This document shows positions 50,472 to 59,337 of a DNA stretch of 64,000 nucleotides, one piece after another (position 1 is the stretch's first letter; each line of letters starts with the position of its first letter). This stretch comes from Cytobacillus gottheilii. GTDB taxonomy: Bacteria; Bacillota; Bacilli; Bacillales; Cytobacillaceae. Location: positions 403,397 through 467,396 of the forward strand of contig NZ_LT800494.1 in assembly GCF_900166665.1 (NCBI RefSeq). Direction: 5' to 3'. Made by a program: the position numbers and the translations under genes. The notes beneath the pieces were generated by a model that was not told the DNA's origin, did no database searches, and saw only the letters and a program-made list of their open reading frames with translations.

Positions 50472-50969
50472 TTACGACCATTTTTCCTCATCATTTGTCC
50501 ACTGGTTGTTTCTTAAATCAAAAGATCGATCATCATGAAAGGTGAAATAAGCTGGAAGATTAAATAAATCTCCATTCGCTTTTTTCCAGTTATCACTGAA
50601 CCATTCTGCAATGATTCTTTGTTCTCCCGGTACTAACACATCTTCGTTATGCTCGTAAAATTGAAAGAACTCGTCTAACTGCTTGTCTGCTATTTGATAA
50701 TACTGAATATCAGATAAGATTTCTTCACTTCCAGCAAAGGTGGAAGTGTCATTTCCATCATTGAAGACTTCATTTGCATCATTATCCATTGAAAATAAGG
50801 TGATTGATAATTCAAACCTAGTAGGCTCGATGAAGGCAGAAAAATCAACTAAATCAACCTCAGTTGAAAATGGTCGTGCCAGGATCTTTTTAAGACTTCC
50901 TGCTAATACATCCGATTGGCTCTCGAGATTAACCTTAATGGAATGAAGATAGTGATCGACTGAAAACAT
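50472..50969 (-). CDS. Hypothetical acidic soluble protein
   Basis: This 165-residue cytoplasmic protein is acidic (many Asp/Glu) with no membrane segment, signal peptide or known motif. The N-terminal half looks beta-rich (FELSITLFSMD) and the C-terminal half is Trp/Asp/Asn-rich (YFTFHDDRSFDLRNNQW). Isolated proteins of this type beside surface genes are sometimes immunity proteins, but no matching toxin is visible. ATG 50969 has GGAGG 9-10 nt upstream; a longer frame to 51011 starts before that RBS. It appears monocistronic. Confidence 0.6.
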   Translation of the reverse strand: MFSVDHYLHSIKVNLESQSDVLAGSLKKILARPFSTEVDLVDFSAFIEPTRFELSITLFSMDNDANEVFNDGNDTSTFAGSEEILSDIQYYQIADKQLDEFFQFYEHNEDVLVPGEQRIIAEWFSDNWKKANGDLFNLPAYFTFHDDRSFDLRNNQWTNDEEKWS

Positions 50970-51269
50970 ATTTGAAAAACCTCCACAAGATATATAAATT
51001 TGCTGTTTCACCTTTGGATCTTAGTAGAAAGATCAACTTGGCTCTGCAAATCTATAATTCCCTGTTACATCTCTATATCCCTCTTTTAATAGGTAAACCC
51101 TAGAGGTGGATTTTAATTTTTAGAGAGTATGCGGATTTTTTTCTGAACAAAGTTCTTCTTTTTAGGTGTTTCCCTATTTACGGCGTTTAAAACCCAGTTT
51201 ATCTTATTTTTTAATGATCCTCTATTTACTGAGCGATTGTTGTTTTAATACATGTGATTGAAACGAAAA

Positions 51270-51372
51270 AGTGCGAGATTCCTGCGCGATGAGGAGACTC
51301 AGCACCCGCCAAGCCGGCTGAAGTTATACATAAATGTAAAAGCAACAAAGTTTGCGAAAACAGCCTTTTATA
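51270..51372 (+). repeat. Bacillus interspersed repeat (copy 5, partial)
   Basis: Contains GTGCGAGATTCCTGCGCGAT, CACCCGCC and then AAAAGCAACAAAGTTTGCGA, the same 3' end as copy 1. The flanking 51012-51489 holds no other element. Confidence 0.55.
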
Positions 51373-51489
51373 CTATTTAATGAAAATACAAAAGTTGTCA
51401 CAGTTTAAGAGGGAAGTATCAGCGGTTCTGCGGCTGAAGGGGAATGTGCTTGTATACTTGATGAAAATCTAAAATAAGGCAGAGTGAAA

Positions 51490-52236
51490 ATGGACGAAAA
51501 AGAACGATTACTTGCAGAAAATAAAAAGGGAAAGCATGGATGCCTAATTTGGGCAGTTGTACTAATCATAAGTCCGGTTATGATTTTTGGTGGAATCTTT
51601 TATTATGATATGAATCTGAAAGAACGTTCATTAAAAGTCAGTACCTCTTCAAGTGGAAATCATACTATTGAAATTGTGGAAAAAGGTTCTGCGTTTTTCT
51701 TCGGTCCCTCCAAAGTAAGGATTAAGTTTAATAATGAAAAAATGGATAGAACGATCCATAATGATGGAGCAGCACTTACAACATCGAATGCTTTCATTTC
51801 TTGGGTTCATGAAAATCAAGCGGTCGTTACTTTGTTTGGAGACGAACAAGAGCCTGAACATATAGAAATCAATTTTTCCAAGAAGAAGGGTGAATTTGAA
51901 ATAATAGATGATGGTCAGCCTGCTTTTAAGCCGATAACAGTCGAAATGAGTGAGTCGCCAAAAGGGGAGAACAAGATTGAAATTAGGGAGATGGTTGCAC
52001 TTCCGGATGAGGGGCATGGCTTCCATTCCATTAGGGTCTATTACGGGGATGGAAATGAAGAAAGTGAATTAAAGAAGTATGAAGAATATGTCCCGGTTGA
52101 AAACCAAATAACCTATGTGGATGAATATAAAGTTACCTGGCTGAACGAAGAGCAAGCCTCAATCGACATCATGCTGAAAAACCAAGACTTTGAATTCTTT
52201 ATCTATGATACGATTAGCGTGGACCTGAACCAGTAA
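51490..52236 (+). CDS. Hypothetical membrane-anchored protein
   Basis: This 248-residue protein has a short charged N-terminus (DEKERLLAENKKGKHG), one membrane span (about residues 18-40) and an external domain of about 200 residues, probably beta-rich. I do not recognise the family; it somewhat resembles small DUF5412-type proteins. No lipobox is seen. The start is taken as ATG 51490 with a weak AAGGCAGAG upstream; GTG 51484 is an alternative. It is convergent with the following choline-binding-type protein gene. Confidence 0.65.
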   Translation: MDEKERLLAENKKGKHGCLIWAVVLIISPVMIFGGIFYYDMNLKERSLKVSTSSSGNHTIEIVEKGSAFFFGPSKVRIKFNNEKMDRTIHNDGAALTTSNAFISWVHENQAVVTLFGDEQEPEHIEINFSKKKGEFEIIDDGQPAFKPITVEMSESPKGENKIEIREMVALPDEGHGFHSIRVYYGDGNEESELKKYEEYVPVENQITYVDEYKVTWLNEEQASIDIMLKNQDFEFFIYDTISVDLNQ

Positions 52237-52273
52237 TGAGAGCACCCATACCACAACAAGTTCTAGATATAGA

Positions 52274-52302
52274 ACAAACCTCGCGAATTGGCGAGGTTTG
52301 CT
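52274..52302. terminator. Terminator between convergent genes
   Basis: CAAACCTCGC and GCGAGGTTTG form a 10-bp stem with loop GAATTG, followed by CTTCTTCTTT. Confidence 0.75.
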
Positions 52303-52333
52303 TCTTCTTTATAGTGAAAACATCCGTATGTCA

Positions 52334-53413
52334 TCAAAATTCATAATTAACTCGCTCTAAAGGTGTAGAATTTTGATCAAAATAAATCATGCTAATCGTG
52401 TTAACCGTATCATTTTCATAGGTTACTAGAATTAAAATATCTAAATCATAGTTGACTAATCCTTCATGGCCAACGCTGATCATCGTATTAAGTTCTTTAA
52501 ACACAGCACTGTTTTTACTTTGAACAGAAATGTGATATTCTATAGCATTGTGCTCTGGATCTTTGGAATATTTATGGCCTAGAATACTCTTAAGTGTATT
52601 CATACTTGTCACATCTTTTATTTTGTCCCAAGTTTGATCAACATAAGCATCAATCTCTTCGTTTCCTTTTTTAATCCATTTTCCGCTAACACTAAAGTAG
52701 TATATTTTATCTCCTGCAATTTGGCCGCCTGTAAACATAGAGCCAAGTGGTGCCCCACTTAGAATTTCATCTTCAGTCTTTAAAAAATACCAAGATCCAT
52801 CTAGATATTTCCAGCCTTTATGCATATCACCGCTGTTGTTTAAATAATACCAATGACCATTATATGCCAACCAGCCTCTTTGCATTTCACCAGATGCATC
52901 TAAGTAATACCAATTATTTTGATCGTAAATCCAGCCGGTTCCCATCTTGCCGTTTTCATGAAGATAATACCAATTTCCCTCTACAAGTTTCCAGCCGGTA
53001 GCCATGTCTCCGTTTGGATTTAAGTAATACCAGTAACTATTTTCTTTTATCCAGCCTGTCTGCATGGCGCCATAAACATTTAAATAGTACCATTTGCCAT
53101 TTACCTGCTTCCAGCCAGTAGCCATGTCACCGTCGGGATTTAGATAATACCACGTACCATTGTCTTTAACCCAGCCTGTTTGCATTTTGCCTAAAGTATT
53201 AAAATAATACCAATTATTATTGATTTTTTCCCAGCCTGTACTAGGATGTTCATCTGCTGTGTAATACCAATACCAAGAACCATTTTTCATTTCCCATTTC
53301 CCGGCTTCGTGCTGTTCTGCTTCTGCACTACTTGCATGAATGCCAGCTAATAAAATAAAAACAAATAAAAAGGATAAAGCCAGTAATACGGGTTTCGCCA
53401 ACTTGTTCAACAT
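52334..53413 (-). CDS. Secreted protein with choline-binding-type repeats and unknown C-terminal domain
   Basis: This 359-residue exported protein has a signal peptide (about 1-32), eight or nine CW-binding repeats (about 38-225, such as NGTWYYLNPDGDMATGW), and a C-terminal domain of about 130 residues with no known motif. Unusually the repeats come first and the unassigned domain last. That domain has a helix (EIDAYVDQTWDKIKDVTSMN) and a strand region (NAIEYHISVQSKNSAVFKEL). ATG 53413 follows GAGGAG closely. It is third of four proteins with such repeats within 10 kb. Confidence 0.82.
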   Translation of the reverse strand: MLNKLAKPVLLALSFLFVFILLAGIHASSAEAEQHEAGKWEMKNGSWYWYYTADEHPSTGWEKINNNWYYFNTLGKMQTGWVKDNGTWYYLNPDGDMATGWKQVNGKWYYLNVYGAMQTGWIKENSYWYYLNPNGDMATGWKLVEGNWYYLHENGKMGTGWIYDQNNWYYLDASGEMQRGWLAYNGHWYYLNNSGDMHKGWKYLDGSWYFLKTEDEILSGAPLGSMFTGGQIAGDKIYYFSVSGKWIKKGNEEIDAYVDQTWDKIKDVTSMNTLKSILGHKYSKDPEHNAIEYHISVQSKNSAVFKELNTMISVGHEGLVNYDLDILILVTYENDTVNTISMIYFDQNSTPLERVNYEF

Positions 53414-53554
53414 AATCTCCTCATTTCTATTAAAATAATCTGTCATAATAGTTAGACGATTAGGAGATGGAAATGTTTCATAATTTTTACAAAAATATTT
53501 TATTTATATTACAAAATGTCTATTTCGCTCCCAACTAAAATAAACATATAGGTT

Positions 53555-53692
53555 AAGCAGTCAAAAATGATCTCGTTCCATTGCGCTGCGGACCTCGCTT
53601 TCTGTGGGGAGGAAGCGGGGTCTCAACCTTTCTTCTATGGCTCACAGGAGTCGAGTGCCTCCGCTCTTTTCTAGAATTTAAATAACAAATTA
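53555..53692 (-). repeat. Bacillus interspersed repeat (copy 6, reversed)
   Basis: On the minus strand it reads AATTTGTTATTTAAATTCTA, GAGCGGAGGCACTCGACTCC, TGAGACCCCGCTT, AGAAAGCGAGGTCCGCAGCG, CAATGGAACGAGATC. These are the blocks of copy 4 in the same order. It is adjacent to a terminator hairpin on its 5' side, as copies 3 and 4 are. Confidence 0.78.
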
Positions 53693-53738
53693 AAACCCGA
53701 ATAATGAAGCAGATCATAATCTGTTCATTATTCGGGTT
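53692..53738 (-). terminator. Terminator after the cwlC-like gene, adjacent to repeat copy 6
   Basis: AACCCGAATAATGAA and TTCATTATTCGGGTT form the outer stem, CAGAT and ATCTG the inner stem. The minus-strand side continues TTTTAATTTG. Confidence 0.85.
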
Positions 53739-53849
53739 GATCGTAGATGGATACATGAGCAACTTTGGGAGAATAGCAAATTAGTTGCTCGTTTAGACAA
53801 AGGTATAAATGGAACTAAGCCAACTCTTTTTAGCTAATATCCGTATTTC

Positions 53850-54686
53850 CTATAGGCTCATTTTAGCGTTTCGATTAGGCAGGAAATTTACATATTCAGA
53901 GAAGATCCAGCCAGCACCGACGTTATACCAGCCGCCCTGATAATCGTACACCTTGTACTCACCGCCGGCTTCAATGCGCCCGATGATCGGTGTTGTGTAC
54001 ACAGGGCCCTCGCGGAGAATAGTGCCTTCTAGAACTTTTAATACACCCAAGTTTCCAACTTCAGGCTTTGCAGCGAGTCGTCCAGCTTCCAGTCCCATAT
54101 CTTCAGCTCCCTTCACTGGCGCAGAAGCGCTTTGTTTCCTCGTTAAACCAAACGCACGTACCAGTCCATTGACATGTCCTCTGGCAACGGCATCTAAAAA
54201 AGTATTGTTTTTGAGCAGGTTCGCATCTGCTGCACGGTCAATAAATAGGTTTTCCGTTAGAATTGCCGGCATTGCTGATTCTCTCAGCATATGAAAATTG
54301 GCTGCTTTTGCACCACGGTCAACGACATTATAGGATCTGATTTCGCCCATGACACTGCGATGAATGGTAGATTGGATCATACCGGTAGAGCTGGATGCAG
54401 GCAGCGTATTGTACCGAAAATCTTCATAGCCTGTGCCGCCTCCAGCATTAATATGAACCGACAATAAAAAGTCGGCACCCCAAGCATTCGCCATGTCTGT
54501 ACGCTGTTTGAGGGTTAAAAGCTGATCTCCCTCACGGCTTAATCGAACTTGAGTATTGTTGTATTGTAAAAGGAGGTCTCGGATTTTTTTTGAAATGGTA
54601 AGCGTGAGGTTTTTTTCTTGTAGCCCATTGCCGACGGCTCCTGGGTCTGTACCGCCATGTCCCGGATCAATAAAGAATTTTACCAT
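53850..54686 (-). CDS. cwlC: N-acetylmuramoyl-L-alanine amidase, CwlC-like mother-cell lysis enzyme
   Basis: This 278-residue Amidase_3 enzyme cuts the MurNAc to L-Ala bond. It starts MVKFFIDPGHGGTDPGAVGN, very like B. subtilis CwlC, and has no signal peptide, which fits lysis of the mother cell at the end of sporulation. The zinc ligands are His10 (GHGG), Glu24 and His in LSVHINAGG, and the catalytic Glu lies in LTENLF. A C-terminal SH3-like domain (about 215-270, TILREGPVYTTPIIGR) may bind the wall. ATG 54686 has GAGGTG 6 nt upstream. A CATATAAATA block about 20-30 nt upstream resembles a sigma-K -10, but only weakly. Confidence 0.85.
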   Translation of the reverse strand: MVKFFIDPGHGGTDPGAVGNGLQEKNLTLTISKKIRDLLLQYNNTQVRLSREGDQLLTLKQRTDMANAWGADFLLSVHINAGGGTGYEDFRYNTLPASSSTGMIQSTIHRSVMGEIRSYNVVDRGAKAANFHMLRESAMPAILTENLFIDRAADANLLKNNTFLDAVARGHVNGLVRAFGLTRKQSASAPVKGAEDMGLEAGRLAAKPEVGNLGVLKVLEGTILREGPVYTTPIIGRIEAGGEYKVYDYQGGWYNVGAGWIFSEYVNFLPNRNAKMSL

Positions 54687-54757
54687 GATAATCACCTCGT
54701 ACTTTATTTATATGCAGCTTCATAAAAAGGGCTTGGATGGATAACTAAAAAAACGCC

Positions 54758-54780
54758 CATTTTTCATCTGAAAAATAAAG
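54758..54780. terminator. Stem-loop upstream of cwlC
   Basis: ATTTTTC-ATCT-GAAAAAT at about 54760-54777 is a perfect A/T-rich hairpin of uncertain role. Confidence 0.4.
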
Positions 54781-54798
54781 CGTTCTCCTTTAAAATGT

Positions 54799-54845
54799 AA
54801 AAAAGCGCAGAAGCTCATAAAAAATGAGCATTTCTGCGCTTTTGT
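54799..54845. terminator. Terminator of the glucosaminidase gene
   Basis: AAAAAGCGCAGAA pairs with TTTCTGCGCTTTT and the inner CTCAT with ATGAG. It works on either strand. Confidence 0.88.
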
Positions 54846-54864
54846 CATGTTATCTTGTTGCTAA

Positions 54865-57129
54865 TCAGTTTTCATAAACAGGTACATCATAATACAAAGT
54901 ATATTCATCAATTAGATCATATAAGTTTTTAATGCTGCTGACTTGCTTGGCAGCCCAGCCTACATCGGTTGCATATTGATGTGATGCAGGAGAATCCGGA
55001 TTCCAGCGCATTTTATACAAAGTATCTTGGCCGCGGCTAACATACTTGCTGCTGATGAATTCCGCTCCGCCGATGATCGCAGCTTCAGGGCTAAACCAGC
55101 CTTGCTTATAGGCATATTCTGCACCGCATGTGTCAGGACAGCGATCAAAAGCATTAATGCCATACATATTATAGACCACGCGAGGAGTTACCGCTTGTCC
55201 ATCAACAGAAGAGACGGTAACGCCGCGAGCCAATGTTGAATTTCCGTGACCTGTTTCAAGCAATGCGTGTGAAATAAGATAGATCTCATTCACATTGTAT
55301 TTTTGACTAGCTTGAATAAATGCTGCTCCTTGATTTGTCAGCGTTCCTTTGTTTGCCAGCACCTTGCTGTTTAACTCCGCAGCGCCAATTCCTGCACCTT
55401 TCGATAAAAGGAGGAATTGGAAATACTCTTTGCTGGAAGGATCGACATTTGCTGGATTCACGTAATAATGTACATCGTCTCTTTTGGCATTTCGCCAAGC
55501 AGAAAAGTTAATATCATACCAGCCTGAATGAGCCTGATTGATGTGAACCTGACTATTGTACTTCAGTGAGCCATAGATCCAGGAAGATGTATTCATCTGC
55601 TCACGCACATTTAAAGAGGTTGCATTTACTGTGCCTGAATTAGCTGTTTGCAGCGTCACATAGGTGCTGCTGACATATGCTTTTTCATTTCGATATTTAT
55701 CTGTTTGCGGAGCTACATTCATCTGCTTATTGACCATTTCCTCTAAGGTAAGCCGATAGCTGGAATAAGTTATTTTAGGTCCATTGCTAAGTGCACCGCT
55801 TGGAAGGAAATAATAGGTAGTGCCATCAATAACCCATTCGCCAGTGACCATTTTGCCATCACTCTTAAGATAATAGGTTGCTCCATCGACAGTCAGCCAT
55901 CCGGAATGACGATCTCCATAATAATTCAGATAATACCAATCGCCATTTTCATAATGCCAGCCTGTTAACATAAGGCCATTGTCATTCATGTAATACCATT
56001 TAGAATTTACAAGGATCCAGCCGGTTGCTAAAGTATCATCTGGGTTGATGTAGTACCATTGGTATCCATCTTTAATCCAGCCATATGTCTTTAACCCATT
56101 TTCATTAAAATAATAGGACTTTCCACCTTCTGAGTGCCAGCCGACATGAAGAGCTCCTTCTTCATTAAATAAGTAGTGGTCTGCTCCAATCTGAACCCAT
56201 CCGGTTTGTTTGATCCCATATTGATTGAAATAATACTTTTTCCCATCAAGGGTGAGCCAGCCTGTGTGCATTACACCGTCAGCCTGCAGATAATAGATAT
56301 TGCCATTGTCGTTAAGCCAGCCAGTTTGCATGACTCCATCTGCATTGAAATAATAGGACTTTCCATCAAGAGTCAGCCAGCCTTTTGTTGAATTTCCGTT
56401 AGCATCGTAGTAAAAGGTCTGTCCATTAATCGTTGCCCATCCTTGAACATTCTTTTCCATTATCCCTGAAGGAGCAAAATGATAAGCTTGTCCATCGATC
56501 ACCATATCGCCAACTGCCATTGCGCCGCTGGATGTTAAATAATAGGTGTCGCTGTTTAAGGTGAGCCAGCCGGTGGCCATCTTTCCGCTTGGGAATAGAT
56601 AGTACCATCTGCTATTATTCAGCAGCCATCCCTTAGCCATGGCACCTGATGGGTGGAGATAATAGTAAGTCCCTCGATCATTAAACCAGCCAGTTGCCAT
56701 CGACCCTGATGGATGGAAGTAATACCAGGTTCCTCTTTCGTAAAGCCATCCAGTAGCCATGGCTCCCGATGGGTGGAAATAGTACCATGTGCCCCGATCG
56801 AGAAGCCAGCCGGTATCCATCGCTCCTGATGGATGGAAATAATACCAGGTGCTGTTAACCTTGAGCCACCCAGTAGCCATTTTCCCTGATGGGTGGAAAT
56901 AATACCAAGTCCCTCTATCCAGCAGCCATCCTGTTTTCATGGTGCCTGAAGCGTCCATGTAGTACCATGTGCCCCGATCAAGCAGCCACCCCGTTTTATA
57001 AGATCCATTGGCTTGTGTGTAATACCAGTTGTTTCCCTTTACGGTCCAGCCTTGTGCTGCGGCGTAGGCTGGTGCAGAAACAGTCAGTAGCAGGGTAAGA
57101 GCGATCATTACAATGACTTGTTTCTTCAA
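54865..57129 (-). CDS. Secreted glucosaminidase with about 21 choline-binding-type repeats
   Basis: This 754-residue autolysin has a signal peptide (about 1-24, ending APAYA), about 21 CW-binding repeats (about 28-465, typical unit RGTWYYFHPSGAMATGW), an SH3-like segment (about 500-545, TSLNVREQMNTSSWIYGSLK) and a C-terminal glucosaminidase domain (about 575-750). The domain resembles LytD-type endo-beta-N-acetylglucosaminidases; its catalytic Glu is in HALLETGHGNS, with NMYGINAFD and the C-terminal region typical of the family. TTG 57129 has AAGGAGG 11 nt upstream. It is the largest of the four repeat proteins in this region. Confidence 0.92.
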   Translation of the reverse strand: MKKQVIVMIALTLLLTVSAPAYAAAQGWTVKGNNWYYTQANGSYKTGWLLDRGTWYYMDASGTMKTGWLLDRGTWYYFHPSGKMATGWLKVNSTWYYFHPSGAMDTGWLLDRGTWYYFHPSGAMATGWLYERGTWYYFHPSGSMATGWFNDRGTYYYLHPSGAMAKGWLLNNSRWYYLFPSGKMATGWLTLNSDTYYLTSSGAMAVGDMVIDGQAYHFAPSGIMEKNVQGWATINGQTFYYDANGNSTKGWLTLDGKSYYFNADGVMQTGWLNDNGNIYYLQADGVMHTGWLTLDGKKYYFNQYGIKQTGWVQIGADHYLFNEEGALHVGWHSEGGKSYYFNENGLKTYGWIKDGYQWYYINPDDTLATGWILVNSKWYYMNDNGLMLTGWHYENGDWYYLNYYGDRHSGWLTVDGATYYLKSDGKMVTGEWVIDGTTYYFLPSGALSNGPKITYSSYRLTLEEMVNKQMNVAPQTDKYRNEKAYVSSTYVTLQTANSGTVNATSLNVREQMNTSSWIYGSLKYNSQVHINQAHSGWYDINFSAWRNAKRDDVHYYVNPANVDPSSKEYFQFLLLSKGAGIGAAELNSKVLANKGTLTNQGAAFIQASQKYNVNEIYLISHALLETGHGNSTLARGVTVSSVDGQAVTPRVVYNMYGINAFDRCPDTCGAEYAYKQGWFSPEAAIIGGAEFISSKYVSRGQDTLYKMRWNPDSPASHQYATDVGWAAKQVSSIKNLYDLIDEYTLYYDVPVYEN

Positions 57130-57322
57130 AATGCCAGAAGCCTCCTTCAATTATATGATTCTTAAAAGCTATTACTATTATCGGGTGCAATTAAGACTAT
57201 TTTAGTATTTTTTACTCTATTAAGATGAATTTGGTTCTTTAGTACCACTAATCATCTGGTATGATCTACCGATATATGGAGTATGAACGCACAGGGTGCC
57301 ATTACATAAAGGAGGAGAGAGT

Positions 57323-58201
57323 GTGCTAAAAAAAGTCACCATCATGTTGATCCTGTTATCTCTATTAACTGCTTGTTCAAATCACTTTGAAGAGTATAAG
57401 GATGAGGGGATGCAATATCTGCAAGAGCAAAACTATGAAGCGGCTATTCAAGCCTTTGAAAAAGCCTTAGAAGAGGAAGAGTCCAAAGAAATAGAAGCGT
57501 TAAAAGAAGCAACGGAACTGCTGGTTAAAGCGATTGCTGCATACAAGTCAGGAGACTTTGCGAAGGCAGCAGAACTTGCAGATCAGCTGCAAAGCTTAAG
57601 CATTGATGAAGAAGGACAGGTTTGGCAGGAAGCACAAACATTAAAAGAAGAAGCCGATATAGCACTGCAGAAAATCAATGAGATGAAAGATAAAATCAGC
57701 CAAGGTAAAAAGCTGATGGAGGAAAGCGATTGGGATCAGGCTGCTGAGGCATTGAAGGAAGCAGAACAATTAGCTTCCAATACAGCTCTGAAAGAAATGG
57801 AAGATTTAAAGAAAGAAGCGGAAGCATTAGGGCAAGAGATCACAAAGCAGAAGTCGGCGGAATCGGCACAAACAGAACAGACAGAACAAACAGAAGAAAC
57901 AAAACCGCCTGCACAGGAACAAAGTGAACAAAACGACACTGCTGCTGAACAGCCAAATGAGAAGGAAGACAAAGCTTCATTCCAAGAGACAGATGCAGAA
58001 GAGCTGCTGATGGGTTATTTAAATATAGAAGAAGGAACCAATGTGCATGTTCGTTATGACCATATGGACGACAATGGAAATTTCGTTCTGCAGGTATACG
58101 AGCGCATCATTGATAATCCGCAAACAAATGAAGGACATACCGCTACGATTGGATGGTATACAGTCAATCCGACTACGCAGGAAATAAAAGATTTATATTA
58201 A
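57323..58201 (+). CDS. TPR-containing lipoprotein
   Basis: This 292-residue lipoprotein has a short signal ending in LLTAC (Cys at about residue 17), two TPR-like helical repeats (about 25-120, with GMQYLQEQNYEAAIQAFEKA) and more helical units to about 175. A Gln/Glu/Thr-rich linker follows (about 180-225, with repeated QTEQTEE). The C-terminal 60 residues are a compact domain (VRYDHMDDNGNFVLQVYERI). It is anchored on the outer face of the membrane and probably assists other envelope proteins. GTG 57323 has GGAGGAGAGA upstream. The exact partner is unknown. Confidence 0.8.
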   Translation: MLKKVTIMLILLSLLTACSNHFEEYKDEGMQYLQEQNYEAAIQAFEKALEEEESKEIEALKEATELLVKAIAAYKSGDFAKAAELADQLQSLSIDEEGQVWQEAQTLKEEADIALQKINEMKDKISQGKKLMEESDWDQAAEALKEAEQLASNTALKEMEDLKKEAEALGQEITKQKSAESAQTEQTEQTEETKPPAQEQSEQNDTAAEQPNEKEDKASFQETDAEELLMGYLNIEEGTNVHVRYDHMDDNGNFVLQVYERIIDNPQTNEGHTATIGWYTVNPTTQEIKDLY

Positions 58202-58239
58202 TCTAACATTTTTAAGTACTTAATAAAGATAATTACAAT

Positions 58240-58297
58240 AAAAACCCGATCAAGGAACAGCACTAGTTTAGCTGTCTGCTTGATCGGGTTCTTTTTA
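58240..58297. terminator. Bidirectional terminator between convergent genes
   Basis: AACCCGATCAAG pairs with CTTGATCGGGTT and the inner ACAGC with GCTGT, followed by CTTTTT. Confidence 0.85.
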
Positions 58298-58335
58298 TTA
58301 CCTATTGAATGGCTCTTAATACCAACAGCGTTGAT

Positions 58336-59139
58336 TTATTCAGACGGCTCACCAATAAAGAAATGGTTGATATATTCACTCCACACGATTTGTCCTTCGC
58401 TGTTAGGCGAATTTTCTTCGGTTAAATAATCAAGGAGTGCTGCATCCTGTGTTTCAGGCCAAGCTGTCCAGTGATCAAGATAGAGAAGCTCGTTCTGCTC
58501 AGCGTATTTCTTCAGTTCTTCCAGCTGTGTCAGGTAGAAGTTGGCCTGATAAATCGGCTGCGGCGGCTGTAAGACAAAGACGGTTTCAGGCTGAACTGCA
58601 TGAACTTGCTCTATCCACGCTGATAGATGTGCGAGCGAATCTTCAATTCGAACTACACCATTATCTTTTAAGGTAAATGGCTCGAGCAGGATCATATCTG
58701 CTTCTGCATCTATTAAAGCTTGCACTTGGTTTTCAGTCGTGAAGTCAGCAGATGTACCATCAAAGATGCTAATTTCCACTTCTACGTGATCTGGTCCAAA
58801 GGCTTCTTCAATCGCAGCTTTTGTCATGGAAGCCCAGCCTTCTTCTTCGGTGCCAAGATATTTTGACCCAGCAATTAAGATCTTATAAGGGATCTGTTCT
58901 AGCAGTGTTACCTCAAATCGGTGTCGAGCTGTTTCTGGCCAATTTTGCGCTTTCGCCAGCAGCTCCTCAGCAGCAGCTTCAGATGAAGAGACTGTTTCTG
59001 TCTCGGTTTCTTGTGCGGCAGAATTGGATGGCTGCTGATCCGTAATCTGAACACTAGTACTTTCTTTCCAGTGATTATTTCCTAGAAACAGGACTACTGC
59101 ACAGCTGATGGCAAGCAGGGTGATAAATAAATTTTTCAT
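58336..59139 (-). CDS. SGNH/GDSL-type hydrolase, exported
   Basis: This 267-residue protein has one N-terminal membrane or signal segment (about 4-20), a Ser/Thr/Glu-rich linker (about 30-60) and an SGNH-type domain (about 75-260). The first block is LIAGSKYLGTEEEGW with a probable nucleophile Ser, and the last block is YLDHWTAWP with the Asp-x-x-His pattern. Such enzymes deacetylate or trim polysaccharides and are frequent at capsule and exopolysaccharide loci. It lies divergent from tkmA, so it probably modifies the polymer made by the genes that follow. Confidence 0.75.
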   Translation of the reverse strand: MKNLFITLLAISCAVVLFLGNNHWKESTSVQITDQQPSNSAAQETETETVSSSEAAAEELLAKAQNWPETARHRFEVTLLEQIPYKILIAGSKYLGTEEEGWASMTKAAIEEAFGPDHVEVEISIFDGTSADFTTENQVQALIDAEADMILLEPFTLKDNGVVRIEDSLAHLSAWIEQVHAVQPETVFVLQPPQPIYQANFYLTQLEELKKYAEQNELLYLDHWTAWPETQDAALLDYLTEENSPNSEGQIVWSEYINHFFIGEPSE

Positions 59140-59294
59140 GACGTCCTCCAGTGATTGATTTAGAAAATTATTTCCAATTAAGAAATTGATCTTCCTTTAT
59201 GACTAATTCTAGTATTAAATAGATAGAGTAATGTTTCGGAGATTACAATTTTATTTAAATTATGACAATAAATCACAATGTTAGCAATATCTTA

Positions 59295-59303
59295 TGTTAT
59301 AAT
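59295..59303 (+). promoter_or_regulatory. Extended -10 promoter of the tkmA operon
   Basis: TGTTATAAT matches TGnTATAAT perfectly. No good -35 box is 17 nt upstream, which is usual for extended -10 promoters. The tkmA ATG follows 35 nt later. Confidence 0.65.
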
Positions 59304-59337
59304 ACTTTTGCTTTTAGCATTTTATTAGGAGGATATT

